Assembly (NCBI RefSeq): GCF_019880305.1
Contig: NZ_CP082301.1
Location: 1,612,001-1,676,000, forward strand
Source: Streptomyces decoyicus
Lineage (GTDB): Bacteria; Actinomycetota; Actinomycetes; Streptomycetales; Streptomycetaceae
Direction of reading: 5' to 3'
Length of the DNA stretch: 64,000 nt
The translations under genes and the position numbers were made by a program. Each line of letters starts with the position of its first letter. Positions within the stretch are counted from its first letter, which is position 1. Shown in pieces: positions 27,508 through 36,219 of the stretch. The notes under the pieces were generated by a model. The model was not told where the DNA came from, did no database searches, and saw nothing but the letters and a program-made list of their open reading frames with translations.

Positions 27508-28563
27508 CTACGCCAGACCGGCGCGCTCCAGGGCCTCGGTACCGGCCCGCAGCGACGCCAGCCGGTCTTCCAGGGTGAAGCCCGCCGGGGCCAGCGTCAG
27601 GGTCGTGACTCCGGCCGCCGCGTAGGCCTGCATCCGCTCGGCGATCCGCTCCACGGAACCGAGCAGCGTGGTCTGGTCGATGAGCCGCTCCGGGATCGCG
27701 GCGGCGGCACCTTCCTTGTCGCCGGACAGGTACTTGCCCTGGATCTCGGCGGCTTCCTTCCCGTAGCCCATGCGCTGTGCGAGCTGGTTGTAGAAGTTCT
27801 GCTTCGGGCTGCCCATACCGCCGACGTACAGGGCGGTGTACGGACGGAACATGTCGGCCAGCGCGCTGATGTCCTTGTCCGCGCCGACGGCCAGCGGCAG
27901 CGTCGGACAGACGTCGAAGCCGTCCAGGGTCTTGCCCGCCTTCTCCCGGCCGGCCCGGAGGTGCGAGATCGCGGTCTCCTCCAGGTGGTCGGCCGAGGGG
28001 AAGATCAGCAGCGCGCCGTCGGCGATCTCACCGGTCTGCTGGAGGTTCTTGGGGCCGATCGCGGCGATGTAGAGCGGGATGTGTTCACGCTGCGGGTGCA
28101 CGGTGAGCTTCAGCGGCTTGCCGGGGCCGTCGGGCAGCGGCAGCGTCCAGTGCTCGCCCTGGTAGGACAGCCGCTCGCGCGTCATGGCCTTGCGGACGAT
28201 GTCCACGTACTCGCGGGTGCGCGCCAGCGGCTTGTCGAACTTGACGCCGTACCAGCCCTCGGAGACCTGCGGCCCCGAGACGCCCAGGCCGAGCCGGAAG
28301 CGGCCGCCGGAGAGCGAGTCCAGGGTCGCGGCCGTCATCGCGGTCATCGCGGGCGTACGCGCCGGGATCTGGAAGATCGCCGAACCGATGTCGATCTGCT
28401 CGGTCTGCGCCGCGACCCAGGAGAGCACGGTGGCGGCGTCGGAGCCATAGGCCTCCGCGGCCCAGCAGACGGAGTAGCCGAGGCGGTCGGCCTCCTGTGC
28501 CACCGCGAGATTGTCGGAGTCCATCCCGGCGCCCCAGTAGCCGAGGTTGATGCCAAGCCTCAT
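27508..28563 (-). CDS. LLM-class F420-dependent oxidoreductase
   Basis: The 351-residue protein is a luciferase-like monooxygenase barrel: MRLGINLGYWGAGMDSDNLAVAQEADRLGYSVCWAAEAYGSDA at the start, IPARTPAMTAMTAATLDSLSGGRFRLGLGVSGPQV in the middle, and a C-terminal ERIAERMQAYAAAGVTTLTL strand. The sequence style is that of the actinobacterial F420-dependent subgroup rather than FMN-dependent luciferases. The substrate cannot be told. ATG 28563 follows GGGGAG by 4 nt. It is a single gene, divergent from the aldo/keto reductase. Confidence 0.88.
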   Translation of the reverse strand: MRLGINLGYWGAGMDSDNLAVAQEADRLGYSVCWAAEAYGSDAATVLSWVAAQTEQIDIGSAIFQIPARTPAMTAMTAATLDSLSGGRFRLGLGVSGPQVSEGWYGVKFDKPLARTREYVDIVRKAMTRERLSYQGEHWTLPLPDGPGKPLKLTVHPQREHIPLYIAAIGPKNLQQTGEIADGALLIFPSADHLEETAISHLRAGREKAGKTLDGFDVCPTLPLAVGADKDISALADMFRPYTALYVGGMGSPKQNFYNQLAQRMGYGKEAAEIQGKYLSGDKEGAAAAIPERLIDQTTLLGSVERIAERMQAYAAAGVTTLTLAPAGFTLEDRLASLRAGTEALERAGLA

Positions 28564-28640
28564 GCCGCTCCCCTTACCCATCAGTAACGTCGCTGTTGCG
28601 GGGACTGTAGCGCGCGCCCCCGCCGGTCGTCATCGGCAGG

Positions 28641-28649
28641 TTGTCCACA
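28641..28649 (+). other. Isolated DnaA-box-like 9-mer
   Basis: TTGTCCACA is a perfect match to the Streptomyces DnaA-box consensus and sits 42 bp before the aldo/keto reductase start, in the divergent promoter gap. It stands alone, so it is not an origin. It could be a transcriptional DnaA site or chance. Confidence 0.35.
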
Positions 28650-28690
28650 GGTCCCCTGTTCCCGGCTCATGGCCAGTAATCTCAAGGCCC

Positions 28691-29674
28691 ATGGAGCAAA
28701 GGCACCTCGGCCGTACGGGTCTTCGCGTGTCCCGCCTCGGGCTCGGCACCCTGAACTGGGCCCGCGACACGGACGAGCAGGAAGCCGCCGACCAGCTCAA
28801 GGCGTTCTGGGAGGCCGGCGGCACCCTCGTGGACACCGCCGACATCTACGCCGACGGCGGTGCCGAGTACCTCCTGGGCCGACTGACGGAAGGGCTCGTT
28901 CCGCGCGAGGACCTGGTGATCGCGACCAAGGCCGGCAGCGTCCTGGAGGCGGACCGCCGCGTCGACGGCTCCCGGCGCCATCTCCTGGCCGCCCTGGACG
29001 CCTCCCTGGCGCGGCTGGGCACCGACTACATCGACCTGTGGCAGCTGCACGCCTTCGATCCGCACACGCCGCTGGAGGAGACCCTGCACGCCCTCGACCT
29101 CGCCGTCACCAGCGGCCGGGCGCGCTACGTGGGGCTGTCGAACTTCTCCGGCTGGCAGCTCGCCAAGGCCGGCACCTGGCAGCTCGCGGCGCCCGGGGTG
29201 CGCAACCGGCTGGCGAGCGCACAGATGGAGTACTCCCTGCTCCAGCGCGGCGTCGAGCGGGAGGTGCTGCCCGCGGCGGCCGATCTCGGTATCGGTCTGC
29301 TGCCGTCGTCGCCGCTCGGCCGCGGCGTGCTGACCGCCAAATACCGCCATGCCACTCCGGCCGACTCGCGGGGCGCCTCGGAGCATCTGGCGGCGTTCGT
29401 CGCGCCCTATCTCGACGAGACGGCGGGCCGGGTCGTCGAAGCGGTCAGCACCGCCGCCGACGGACTGGCCGTCACCCCGCTCCAGGTCGCGCTCTCCTGG
29501 GTCCGCGACCGCCCCGGAGTCACCGCACCGATCCTGGGCGCCCGCACAGCGCAGCAGCTCAGAGCCGCATTGTCAGTGGAGACCCTTAGTCTTCCTGACG
29601 AGATCCGCCGGGCGCTGGACGATGTATCGGCTCCGGTGCACCACTACCCCGATCACGACTGGAGCACGCTGTGA
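28691..29674 (+). CDS. Aldo/keto reductase
   Basis: The 327-residue AKR barrel has MEQRHLGRTGLRVSRLGLGTLNWAR, LVDTADIYADGGAEYLLGRL (catalytic Asp and Tyr), IATKAG (Lys), VGLSNFSGWQLA and LGARTAQQLRAAL in the cofactor-binding end. It looks like the YajO/Tas-like NADPH-dependent branch, and the physiological substrate is unknown. Its TGA overlaps the GTG of the downstream RecD2-like gene, so the two are translationally coupled. A TTGTCCACA motif lies in the upstream gap. Confidence 0.9.
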   Translation: MEQRHLGRTGLRVSRLGLGTLNWARDTDEQEAADQLKAFWEAGGTLVDTADIYADGGAEYLLGRLTEGLVPREDLVIATKAGSVLEADRRVDGSRRHLLAALDASLARLGTDYIDLWQLHAFDPHTPLEETLHALDLAVTSGRARYVGLSNFSGWQLAKAGTWQLAAPGVRNRLASAQMEYSLLQRGVEREVLPAAADLGIGLLPSSPLGRGVLTAKYRHATPADSRGASEHLAAFVAPYLDETAGRVVEAVSTAADGLAVTPLQVALSWVRDRPGVTAPILGARTAQQLRAALSVETLSLPDEIRRALDDVSAPVHHYPDHDWSTL

Positions 29675-32397
29675 GTACCGACCGCCTCGCCGGCGAAACC
29701 CCGCCCGAGCAGGAGGCCGCGCCCGGGACTGCGGATGCCCAGACACCCGAGCACACCTCGGCACCGGGCGCGGACGCGCCGGCCCCGGAAGACTCCGCGA
29801 ACCCGGACGAGGACGCAACGACCCCGGAGAACTCGGCGAACCCGGGCGACGACGCAACGACCCCGGAGAACTCCGCGACCCCGGGCGACGGCCCAACGAC
29901 CCCGGAGAACTCGACGACCCCAGGCGACGGCCCAACGACCCCGGAGAACTCCGCGAACCCGGGCGAAGACCAAGCGACTCCGGACGGCCCCGTGACCCCG
30001 GGCGCGGACGCGGACGCGGCGGTGAGCGAGTCGGCGCCCGCGGCAGCCGGTGTCGAGGCCGGGACCCAGGACTCCAGTGCGGCGCAGCAGCCTTCGGTGT
30101 CCGCGTCGGCCAAGGCGACCGCGGACGCGCTGGCGGCGGCCGTGCGGGCCGTGGAGAGCGGCGAGCGCGCGGCCGCTTCGTTCTTCAATGACGCCCCGCG
30201 CCCCGCCAAGCCGGCCGCCCGTCCCCCCAAGGACGCCCGGGACAGCGGCGGCAGCACCCCGCAGGGCGGCCCCACTACGGGCCCGGTCCCGGAGATGGCC
30301 GGGCCGCGTGCCGCAGAGGCGACCGACGGCCCGGCCCGTCCTCCCGTCGCGGACGCCGGCGCCACGAACCCGGCCGGCGCAGCTGCCCCTGCCGGTCCGG
30401 CCCCCGCCGCCCGCCCCGCCGTGACCACGGCTCCCGGGATCGAGGGCGTACGGCAGGTCCTCGCGGCGGGCGGCGCTCCGGAGTCGCTGGCGGAGCCGGC
30501 CGCTGAGGCGCTCGGGGAGCGGGCGGCCGAGGCATTGAGCGAGGACCCCTGGCAGCTGCTCGGCGTGCCCGGGGTGCGCCCCGAACAGGCCGACGGCTTT
30601 GCCCGGGCACTACTCGGCCCCGCCTGCGGGCCGGGCGACGAGCGGCGCGCCCAGGCGCTGGTCGGCTGGCTGCTGGAGCAGGCCGCCGTGGCCGGGCACT
30701 CCGCCCTGGAGGCCGCCGCGCTGCGTGCGGCGCTCACCCAGCGCTCGGTGCCCGACCCCGATGAGGCCCTGCAGACCGCCATCGCGGATGGTGCCGTGCT
30801 GGTGTTCCAGGACGCGATCGAGGAGCCGGGCCGCGCCCGTCCCGCCGCGGGTGACGACGACGAGGAGGAGCAGCCGGTCCGGATCCTGCTCGGCCTGGAC
30901 CGGTTCGCGATGGCCGAGGAGAGCGTCGCCGATGGTCTGGCGCGGCTGCTGAACACCTTCGAAGCGGTGGCGGAGCCGGAGCAGGACCCGGCGGCGGAGG
31001 CCGAGGGGCCCGGCGACGGAACGGCCGGTGCGCAGCCGACGGCCGCCGACGGCGGCCCGTCCGCGGAGAGCGCCGCCGACCCCGCTTCCCGGGCCGAAAC
31101 CGCCGGCGCCCCCGCCGGCGTCGACGACACCCCGCACCGGCCCGTCCGCCCCTCCGCCGCCGCCTGGGAGGCCGCGGCGGCCGCCGCCCCGTCCCCGTCG
31201 GCCGCGGAGCTCATCCGCGCCGCCGCGCACAGCGGTCTGGTGGCACACACCGGCGCCGAGGCGGCCCGCGCCGAACCGGCCGCGCTGATCGCCGCGGCCC
31301 GCTCGCTGGGGCTGCGGGCGTTCGGCGCCACGCACACCGAGAACGGCCGCCGGCGCCTGGCCGCACACCTCACCGAGAGCGCGCCGGACGACGCTGCCGC
31401 CGGCCCCACGGGCCTCGACGCGGCCGCGGTGACCGTCTCCGGCCTGTTGTCCGGGCAGCAGGGACCGGGCCGGGACGCGCACGGGGCGCTCGCGCTCGAT
31501 CTGCTGGTCGTGCTGGACGCCTCGCAGCTGGATCTGGAGACCGCCGCGCTGCTCGTCGAGTCGCTGACCGACGGGACCCGCCTGGTGCTCAGCGGCGACC
31601 CGGGCGTCCTGTGGTCCGCCGGTCCGGGCCGGCTGTTCGCCGATCTGCTCGCGGCCCGCTTCTGCCCCCAGGTCGCCTCGCGTACCCCGGACTTCGGCCC
31701 GATCGGCGAGCTGGTGTCGGGCATCGGCATCGGTGAGCTGAGCCAGGTCGAGGCGCCCGGCAAGGAAGTGGTGATCGTCCCGGTGCGGGATGCCGGCGAG
31801 GCGGTGCACCGCACCGTCCAGCTGGTCGCCGACTCCGTGCCCCGGGCGCTGGGTGTTCCCGCGGACCGGACGCAGGTCATCACGGTCGGCCACGGCGGCG
31901 CGGCCGGCACCCGCGCGCTCAACGCCGCCCTCAAGGAGCGGCTCAACCCCGGCCCCGGCCGGTTCGGTGGTTTCGACCCCGGCGACCGCGTGGCCTACGC
32001 CCCGGCACCCGGCCGCACGGTCCCCGGCACGGTCACCGGCGCGGACGCGGCAGGGCTGCATCTCGACTGCGACGGCTCCGCGACCGTGGTGCCGCGCGAG
32101 CAGGTCGGCGCGGGAGCCGTACGCCACGGCTGGGCGCTCACCGCGCATCAGGCGGCCGGGATGCGCTGGCCCGCCACGGTGGTCGTACTTCCCGGGGACG
32201 CCGCCGGCGGTCTGACCCGCGCCTGGGTCTACACGGCCTTCAGCCGCGGCGAGCAGCATCTGTCGGTCGTCCAGGGCGTCGACCAGGCGCTGCCCCGTGC
32301 GGTCGCCGAGGTGCCCGTCAAGGAGCGCACCACCCGGCTGCGGACCCTGCTGCAGCAGAGCGTGCAGAGCGCCGAGGAGCCCTCGACGGCCGGCTGA
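29671..32397 (+). CDS. RecD2-like helix-hairpin-helix protein with degenerate helicase motifs
   Basis: The 908-residue protein has an acidic N-terminal region with seven 13-residue repeats (residues 25-115), an Ala-rich linker, a helix-hairpin-helix segment EDPWQLLGVPGVRPEQADGF (about 290) and a C-terminal region aligned by eye to superfamily 1B RecD2. The expected P-loop (GGPGTGKT) is replaced by VAHTGAEAARAEPAAL (about 521-536), with no Lys. Motif II DEAS is VLDASQLD (about 613), motif III LVLSGDPG (about 639), and the C-terminal GWALTAHQAAGMRWPATVV and WVYTAFSRGEQHLSVV mark motifs V/VI. ATP hydrolysis is therefore doubtful. GTG start overlapping the previous stop. Family members are annotated only as helix-hairpin-helix proteins. 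Confidence 0.7.
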   Translation: MSTDRLAGETPPEQEAAPGTADAQTPEHTSAPGADAPAPEDSANPDEDATTPENSANPGDDATTPENSATPGDGPTTPENSTTPGDGPTTPENSANPGEDQATPDGPVTPGADADAAVSESAPAAAGVEAGTQDSSAAQQPSVSASAKATADALAAAVRAVESGERAAASFFNDAPRPAKPAARPPKDARDSGGSTPQGGPTTGPVPEMAGPRAAEATDGPARPPVADAGATNPAGAAAPAGPAPAARPAVTTAPGIEGVRQVLAAGGAPESLAEPAAEALGERAAEALSEDPWQLLGVPGVRPEQADGFARALLGPACGPGDERRAQALVGWLLEQAAVAGHSALEAAALRAALTQRSVPDPDEALQTAIADGAVLVFQDAIEEPGRARPAAGDDDEEEQPVRILLGLDRFAMAEESVADGLARLLNTFEAVAEPEQDPAAEAEGPGDGTAGAQPTAADGGPSAESAADPASRAETAGAPAGVDDTPHRPVRPSAAAWEAAAAAAPSPSAAELIRAAAHSGLVAHTGAEAARAEPAALIAAARSLGLRAFGATHTENGRRRLAAHLTESAPDDAAAGPTGLDAAAVTVSGLLSGQQGPGRDAHGALALDLLVVLDASQLDLETAALLVESLTDGTRLVLSGDPGVLWSAGPGRLFADLLAARFCPQVASRTPDFGPIGELVSGIGIGELSQVEAPGKEVVIVPVRDAGEAVHRTVQLVADSVPRALGVPADRTQVITVGHGGAAGTRALNAALKERLNPGPGRFGGFDPGDRVAYAPAPGRTVPGTVTGADAAGLHLDCDGSATVVPREQVGAGAVRHGWALTAHQAAGMRWPATVVVLPGDAAGGLTRAWVYTAFSRGEQHLSVVQGVDQALPRAVAEVPVKERTTRLRTLLQQSVQSAEEPSTAG
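29743..30015 (+). repeat. Seven tandem 39-bp coding repeats
   Basis: Seven in-frame units of 13 residues follow the pattern TPENSANPGDDAT, with drift at the ends (first TPEHTSAPGADAP, last TPDGPVTPGADAD). The central three units are nearly identical at DNA level, which suggests recent expansion and likely copy-number variation between strains. Confidence 0.9.
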
Positions 32398-32443
32398 GCC
32401 CGTCCCGCCCGCTCCCCCGCTCGCAACACCGAAAGGCCGCCGC

Positions 32444-32478
32444 CCCGGCCGTCGGCAGGTTTCTGCCGGCGGGCCGGG
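32444..32478. terminator. Hairpin between the convergent RecD2-like and 32540 genes
   Basis: CCCGGCC...TCGGCAG on the left pairs with CTGCCG...GGCCGGG on the right, with a GTTT-type loop and one bulge. It lies 47 nt after the RecD2-like stop and 62 nt after the opposing stop, so it may act both ways. Confidence 0.55.
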
Positions 32479-32539
32479 ACAGCGGCGTATGCGGTCAGGG
32501 TGCGGCGACGGCAGGGCAGGAGCGCACCCCGGGGAGCCC

Positions 32540-33214
32540 TCACCGCTCGTGGTCGAGCGGCTCCAGCAGGTCGTCGTCGCCGAGCTCCTCGTCGAAGACC
32601 GCGCTGACGTCGAAGCGGCACACCACCCGTTGCGGGTCTGCCTGGTCGAACGGCGCGGACAACCACTCCCCCGGCTCGGCCGGGTCGTCGGCGGCCGCCA
32701 CCCAGAGGGTGGAGTCGCCCTCCTCCAGGCCGAACTCCTTGTGCCGGGAGGCGATCTCGTCCGGTTCGAACTCCCCGAAGAGCACACCGAGCGCGGCATG
32801 CACGCTGGTGCCGACGACCGCGGCGGCATCGGCCCCGGCGCCCGCCGCCTCGTCGGCGGCGTCCGGATCAAGATCGGCGATGCGCTGGGCCTGGTGCAGC
32901 AGCCGCTGCGGTTCGGCGACGGTGTAATCGCGCCGGATCAGCACGCTCAGCGCGCTCGGTTCCTCCGGGCCCGCGTAGGCGGGCAGCGCATCGTTCCCGG
33001 GGATCTCGAAGGGGGTGACCTCGTCGTAGGTGTCGTAGAGCAACTCGTCATAGACCTCAGCCGCCGCGGCGAGCTCGTCGAACGCGGCGTAGACGGCCGG
33101 GTCATCCTGCCCCGAGCGGCGTTCGACCGCGTCGAGGTGACGGTCCAGCGCGGCTTTGACCGCCTCGGCGGCGGCACGTACCTCGGCAGCGGAAGGCTGC
33201 GCAGCATCAGACAT
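32540..33214 (-). CDS. Conserved hypothetical actinobacterial protein
   Basis: I do not recognise a domain in this 224-residue acidic protein. It is helix-rich with no signal peptide or membrane segment: residues 5-45 are predicted helical (SAAEVRAAAEAVKAALDRHL), the middle contains a DELLYDTYDEVTPFEIPGND motif, and the C-terminus has a beta-like RVVCRFDVSAVFDEEL. It starts at ATG 33214 and is divergent from the DUF5703 gene across 47 bp. It looks cytoplasmic, and no function can be assigned. Confidence 0.8.
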   Translation of the reverse strand: MSDAAQPSAAEVRAAAEAVKAALDRHLDAVERRSGQDDPAVYAAFDELAAAAEVYDELLYDTYDEVTPFEIPGNDALPAYAGPEEPSALSVLIRRDYTVAEPQRLLHQAQRIADLDPDAADEAAGAGADAAAVVGTSVHAALGVLFGEFEPDEIASRHKEFGLEEGDSTLWVAAADDPAEPGEWLSAPFDQADPQRVVCRFDVSAVFDEELGDDDLLEPLDHER

Positions 33215-33261
33215 AGTGCAGACGCTATCCGTACCGGGGCCGGTCCCGCACAATAGATGCG

Positions 33262-33450
33262 ATGCCGGAATACGAATTCTGCGATGTGTACGTGCCCCGG
33301 GGAGTGTCCCGGAAGGCCGCCACACGCCTGCTGACCGACCATGCCGAGTACGGACACTGGGAGTTGGACCGACTGCGCCTGAACCCGGACGGCAGCCGCA
33401 AGGTGCGGCTGCGCCGCCGGATCATCCGCCAGCTCCGCGCCACCTGGTGA
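33262..33450 (+). CDS. DUF5703 family small protein
   Basis: The 62-residue basic protein MPEYEFCDVYVPRGVSRKAA... has the characteristic GHWELDRLRLNPDGSRKVRLRRRI end of DUF5703, a family found across Streptomyces and relatives. The function is unknown; the Arg-rich C-terminus could bind nucleic acid (inference). It is nearly invariant in the family, which argues that it is a real gene despite its size. Confidence 0.88.
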   Translation: MPEYEFCDVYVPRGVSRKAATRLLTDHAEYGHWELDRLRLNPDGSRKVRLRRRIIRQLRATW

Positions 33451-33468
33451 GCGCCACCAGCGCCTGAA

Positions 33469-33508
33469 CACGGCAGAGCGGGCCCCGCTCGGCAGGGCCC
33501 GCTCCGTG
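33469..33508. terminator. Strong hairpin between DUF5703 and chpC genes
   Basis: GAGCGGGCCC (33476-33485) pairs perfectly with GGGCCCGCTC (33495-33504), with an outer CACG/CGTG extension, between two convergent genes. Confidence 0.78.
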
Positions 33509-33535
33509 GAGCGCCAGGGCGCTATCTGCTGCTGA

Positions 33536-34345
33536 TCACCGGCGTGCGGCGCGCGCCTTGCGGTAGAGCAGGGCGCCCCCCAGCAGCATTCCGGCGCTGG
33601 CCGGAACCGCGTAGCCGATCGTTCCGGCACCCGTCTGCGCGAGATGCCCGGCAGGCTTGTGCGGCGTCACGGTCTGCGGATGCGACCCCGGGGTGTGCGG
33701 CTTGCTGGGCTTGCCCGGCTGCTGGGGCTTGCCCGGCTGCTGGGGCTTGCCCGGGTGGTGGCCGTCCCCCGGGTGGTGCGGCTTCTCCGGCTTGCCCGGG
33801 TGATGCGGCTTGCCGGGGTGGTGGGGCTTGCCGGGGTGGTGGGGCTTGCCCGGGTGGTGGGGCTTCCCCGGGTGGTGCGGCCTGCCCGGGGTGTGCGAAG
33901 ACCCGTTGGAGCAGTGGTTGCCGAAGGCCGGGTTCAGCAGCCCGCCCCCCGAGACATTGTTGCCGCAGGCATTCACCGGTACGTCGACCGGAGCCTGGAC
34001 ATTGTTGCCCGACACGACCCCCGGCGAGTTCGAGGTGCTGCCGGCGGCGCCGGCGCCCGTGTGCCCGCCCTGGTTGTGGTGACCGGCGTGCTGCCCGCCG
34101 CCGCCGACGTTGGCGCAGCGGTTGCCGAACGCGGGGTTCAGCAGCCCGACGGCATTGACGGTGTTACCGCAGGCGTTCACCGGAACGTGAACCGGTACCT
34201 GAACATTGTTGCCGGATCCCACGCCGGGCGAGTTCGCCGCGCCTCCGGCGGCTCCCGCGTCGGCGTGTGCATAGCCGGCGGCCAGGGCGAGTACGCCACT
34301 GGCGGCCGCCATGGTGATCAGGCCCTTTCGTGCGACCTGTCTCAT
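33536..34345 (-). CDS. chpC: Long chaplin with sortase signal (ChpC-type)
   Basis: The 269-residue cell-wall protein has a signal peptide (about 1-28, ending AHA) and two chaplin domains (about 30-78 and 97-145), each with VPVNACGN...GLLNPAFGN.C, i.e. two Cys for a disulfide. An extended (H)HPGKP / QQPGKP repeat spacer (about 150-205) follows, then the sorting signal LAQTG (235-239) with a hydrophobic segment and basic tail. Long chaplins are sortase-anchored to the hyphal wall and help short chaplins assemble the amyloid surface film for aerial growth. It is next to chpH, as in S. coelicolor. ATG 34345 follows AGGGGA. Confidence 0.93.
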   Translation of the reverse strand: MRQVARKGLITMAAASGVLALAAGYAHADAGAAGGAANSPGVGSGNNVQVPVHVPVNACGNTVNAVGLLNPAFGNRCANVGGGGQHAGHHNQGGHTGAGAAGSTSNSPGVVSGNNVQAPVDVPVNACGNNVSGGGLLNPAFGNHCSNGSSHTPGRPHHPGKPHHPGKPHHPGKPHHPGKPHHPGKPEKPHHPGDGHHPGKPQQPGKPQQPGKPSKPHTPGSHPQTVTPHKPAGHLAQTGAGTIGYAVPASAGMLLGGALLYRKARAARR

Positions 34346-34517
34346 AGGTTGTTCCCCTGCCTAGTGCCTTACAGGAATACGAGCAAGTGGCGTTGCTTGA
34401 AAAGATCCACCCGCCCGCCGAATACCCAGCGGCTCCGGAATGCGTGGCGCGCGTTCCGGAGCCGAGCTGAGCCAGACCCTTACGGATGCAAATACAACGC
34501 CAAAGGAAGCCGGAAGG

Positions 34518-34751
34518 TCACTTGTTGACGCAGCCCACACCGAACGCGGGGTTCAGCAGCCCGATCACGGAGACCGTGTTGCCACAGGCGTTCACCGGAA
34601 CGTGGACCGGCACCTGGATGGTGTTACCGGAAACCACACCAGCGGAGTTCAGGGCCGCGCCCTGGGCACCCGAGTCGGCAACGGCCAGGCCCGCACCGGC
34701 GAGCACGACACCACCGGCAACTGCCGCAGCGGCGACGATCTTCTTGATCAT
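34518..34751 (-). CDS. chpH: Short chaplin (ChpH-type)
   Basis: This 77-residue secreted protein has a Sec signal (about 1-25) and one chaplin domain with two Cys (VPVNACGNTVSVIGLLNPAFGVGC), ending VNK. Short chaplins such as ChpH and ChpE self-assemble into amyloid fibrils that lower water surface tension. It has a very strong Shine-Dalgarno, AAGGAGG, 5 nt before ATG 34751, which fits high expression. It lies 172 bp upstream of chpC on the same strand, and the gap shows no obvious terminator. Confidence 0.95.
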   Translation of the reverse strand: MIKKIVAAAAVAGGVVLAGAGLAVADSGAQGAALNSAGVVSGNTIQVPVHVPVNACGNTVSVIGLLNPAFGVGCVNK

Positions 34752-34893
34752 TATTCCTCCTTGTAGGCAATACGATCCCAGCCGCGGACCGCACTCACTG
34801 CAACGAAGAAAATGCTGTTGAAGCTACGAACACATCGGCCCGTTCACTCTTTTCAGCGAAGGCAGCGCGAAAGGCAGGAAATCCGCGCCGAAT

Positions 34894-36219
34894 TCAGCTC
34901 TGGTCGATGAACCGGTCGAGCACCCGCACCCCGAACTTCAGTCCGTCCACCGGCACCCGCTCGTCCACACCATGGAACATCCCTGCGAAGTCCAGCTCCG
35001 GCGGCAACTTCAGCGGGGCGAACCCGAAGCCGCGGATCCCGAGGTCGTCGAAGGACTTGGCGTCCGTGCCCGCGGAGAGCATGTACGGCACGGCGCGTGC
35101 GATCGGGTCCTCGGCCTGGAGCGCCGACTGCATCGCGTCGACCAGCGCACCGTCGAAGGTGGTCTCCAGTGCCTTGTCCGCGTGGACGTCCTCGCGCTTG
35201 ACGCGGGGGCCCAGGATCCGGTCCAGGTCGGCCAGGAACTCCTCCTCGTGGCCCGGCAGGAAGCGGCCGTCGACATGCGCGGTGGCCTGTCCCGGGATGA
35301 CGTTGACCTTGTAGCCGGCGCCCAGCTGCGTGGGGTTGGCGGTGTTCTTGAGCGAGGCGCCGATCAGCTTGGCGATACCGCCGAGCTTGGCCAGCGTGGC
35401 GTCCATGTCCTCCGGGTCGAGCTCGGTACCCAGCGCGTCCCCGAGCTGGTCGAGGAAGGACCGCAGCGTCTTGGTCACCCGCACCGGGAACTCGTGCCGG
35501 CCCAACCGCCCGACCGCCTCGGACAGTTCGGTGATGGCGTTGTCCTTGTGGATCATCGAACCGTGTCCGGCGTTGCCGTCCACGGTCAGCTTCATCCAGT
35601 GCATGCCCTTCTGGGCCGTCTCGATGAGGTAGAGCCGCACCTGCTCGTTGACGGTGAAGGAGAAGCCGCCGACCTCGCTGATCGCCTCCGTGACGCCCTC
35701 GAAGAGGTGCGGGTGGTGGTCGACGAGGTAGCGCGCGCCGTAGGTGCCGCCGGCCTCCTCGTCCGCGAGGAACGCCAGCACGATGTCGCGCGGCGGCTTG
35801 CGGCCGCTGCGCAGCCGGTCACGGACGACGGCCAGCGTCATCGCGTCCATGTCCTTCATGTCGACCGCGCCCCGGCCCCAGACGCAGCCGTCGGCGATCT
35901 CGCCGGAGAAGGGGTGGTGGGTCCAGTCGTCGGCGTTGGCCGGCACGACGTCGGTGTGCCCGTGGATCAGCAGCCCGGGCCGGGAGCGGTCCTCGCCCTC
36001 GATTCGGGCGACGGTCGAGGCACGGCCCTTGTGGGACTCGAAGATCTGCGGCTCGAGTCCGACCTCGGCGAGCTTCTCCGCGACGTACTCGGCGGCGGCC
36101 CGCTCTCCCGGGCCGGAGTGATCGCCGTAGTTGCTGGTGTCCATCCTGATCAGATCCCGGCACAGGTCGACGACCTCGTCCTCGCCGGTGACCGTACCCG
36201 GCTGCTGCGACTCGCTCAT
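34894..36219 (-). CDS. M20-family metallopeptidase (DapE/ArgE-like)
   Basis: The 441-residue cytoplasmic enzyme has the di-zinc hydrolase pattern: LLIHGHTDVVPANADDW with the first His and Asp, GRGAVDMKDMDAM with the bridging Asp, LAFLADEEAGGTYGARYLV with the catalytic and ligand Glu, and the dimerisation domain containing GNAGHGSMIHKDNA. Near the end FHGVDERVPVDGLKF supplies the last ligand His. Substrates of this subgroup are dipeptides or N-acyl amino acids; the precise one is unknown. The start ATG 36219 reads MSESQQPG, and the upstream in-frame codons lack support. Confidence 0.88.
   Translation of the reverse strand: MSESQQPGTVTGEDEVVDLCRDLIRMDTSNYGDHSGPGERAAAEYVAEKLAEVGLEPQIFESHKGRASTVARIEGEDRSRPGLLIHGHTDVVPANADDWTHHPFSGEIADGCVWGRGAVDMKDMDAMTLAVVRDRLRSGRKPPRDIVLAFLADEEAGGTYGARYLVDHHPHLFEGVTEAISEVGGFSFTVNEQVRLYLIETAQKGMHWMKLTVDGNAGHGSMIHKDNAITELSEAVGRLGRHEFPVRVTKTLRSFLDQLGDALGTELDPEDMDATLAKLGGIAKLIGASLKNTANPTQLGAGYKVNVIPGQATAHVDGRFLPGHEEEFLADLDRILGPRVKREDVHADKALETTFDGALVDAMQSALQAEDPIARAVPYMLSAGTDAKSFDDLGIRGFGFAPLKLPPELDFAGMFHGVDERVPVDGLKFGVRVLDRFIDQS

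Noticed and set aside
28641-28649. Replication origin
   Set aside because: A single DnaA-box-like 9-mer without clustering, AT-rich DNA or dnaA/dnaN genes does not make an origin.
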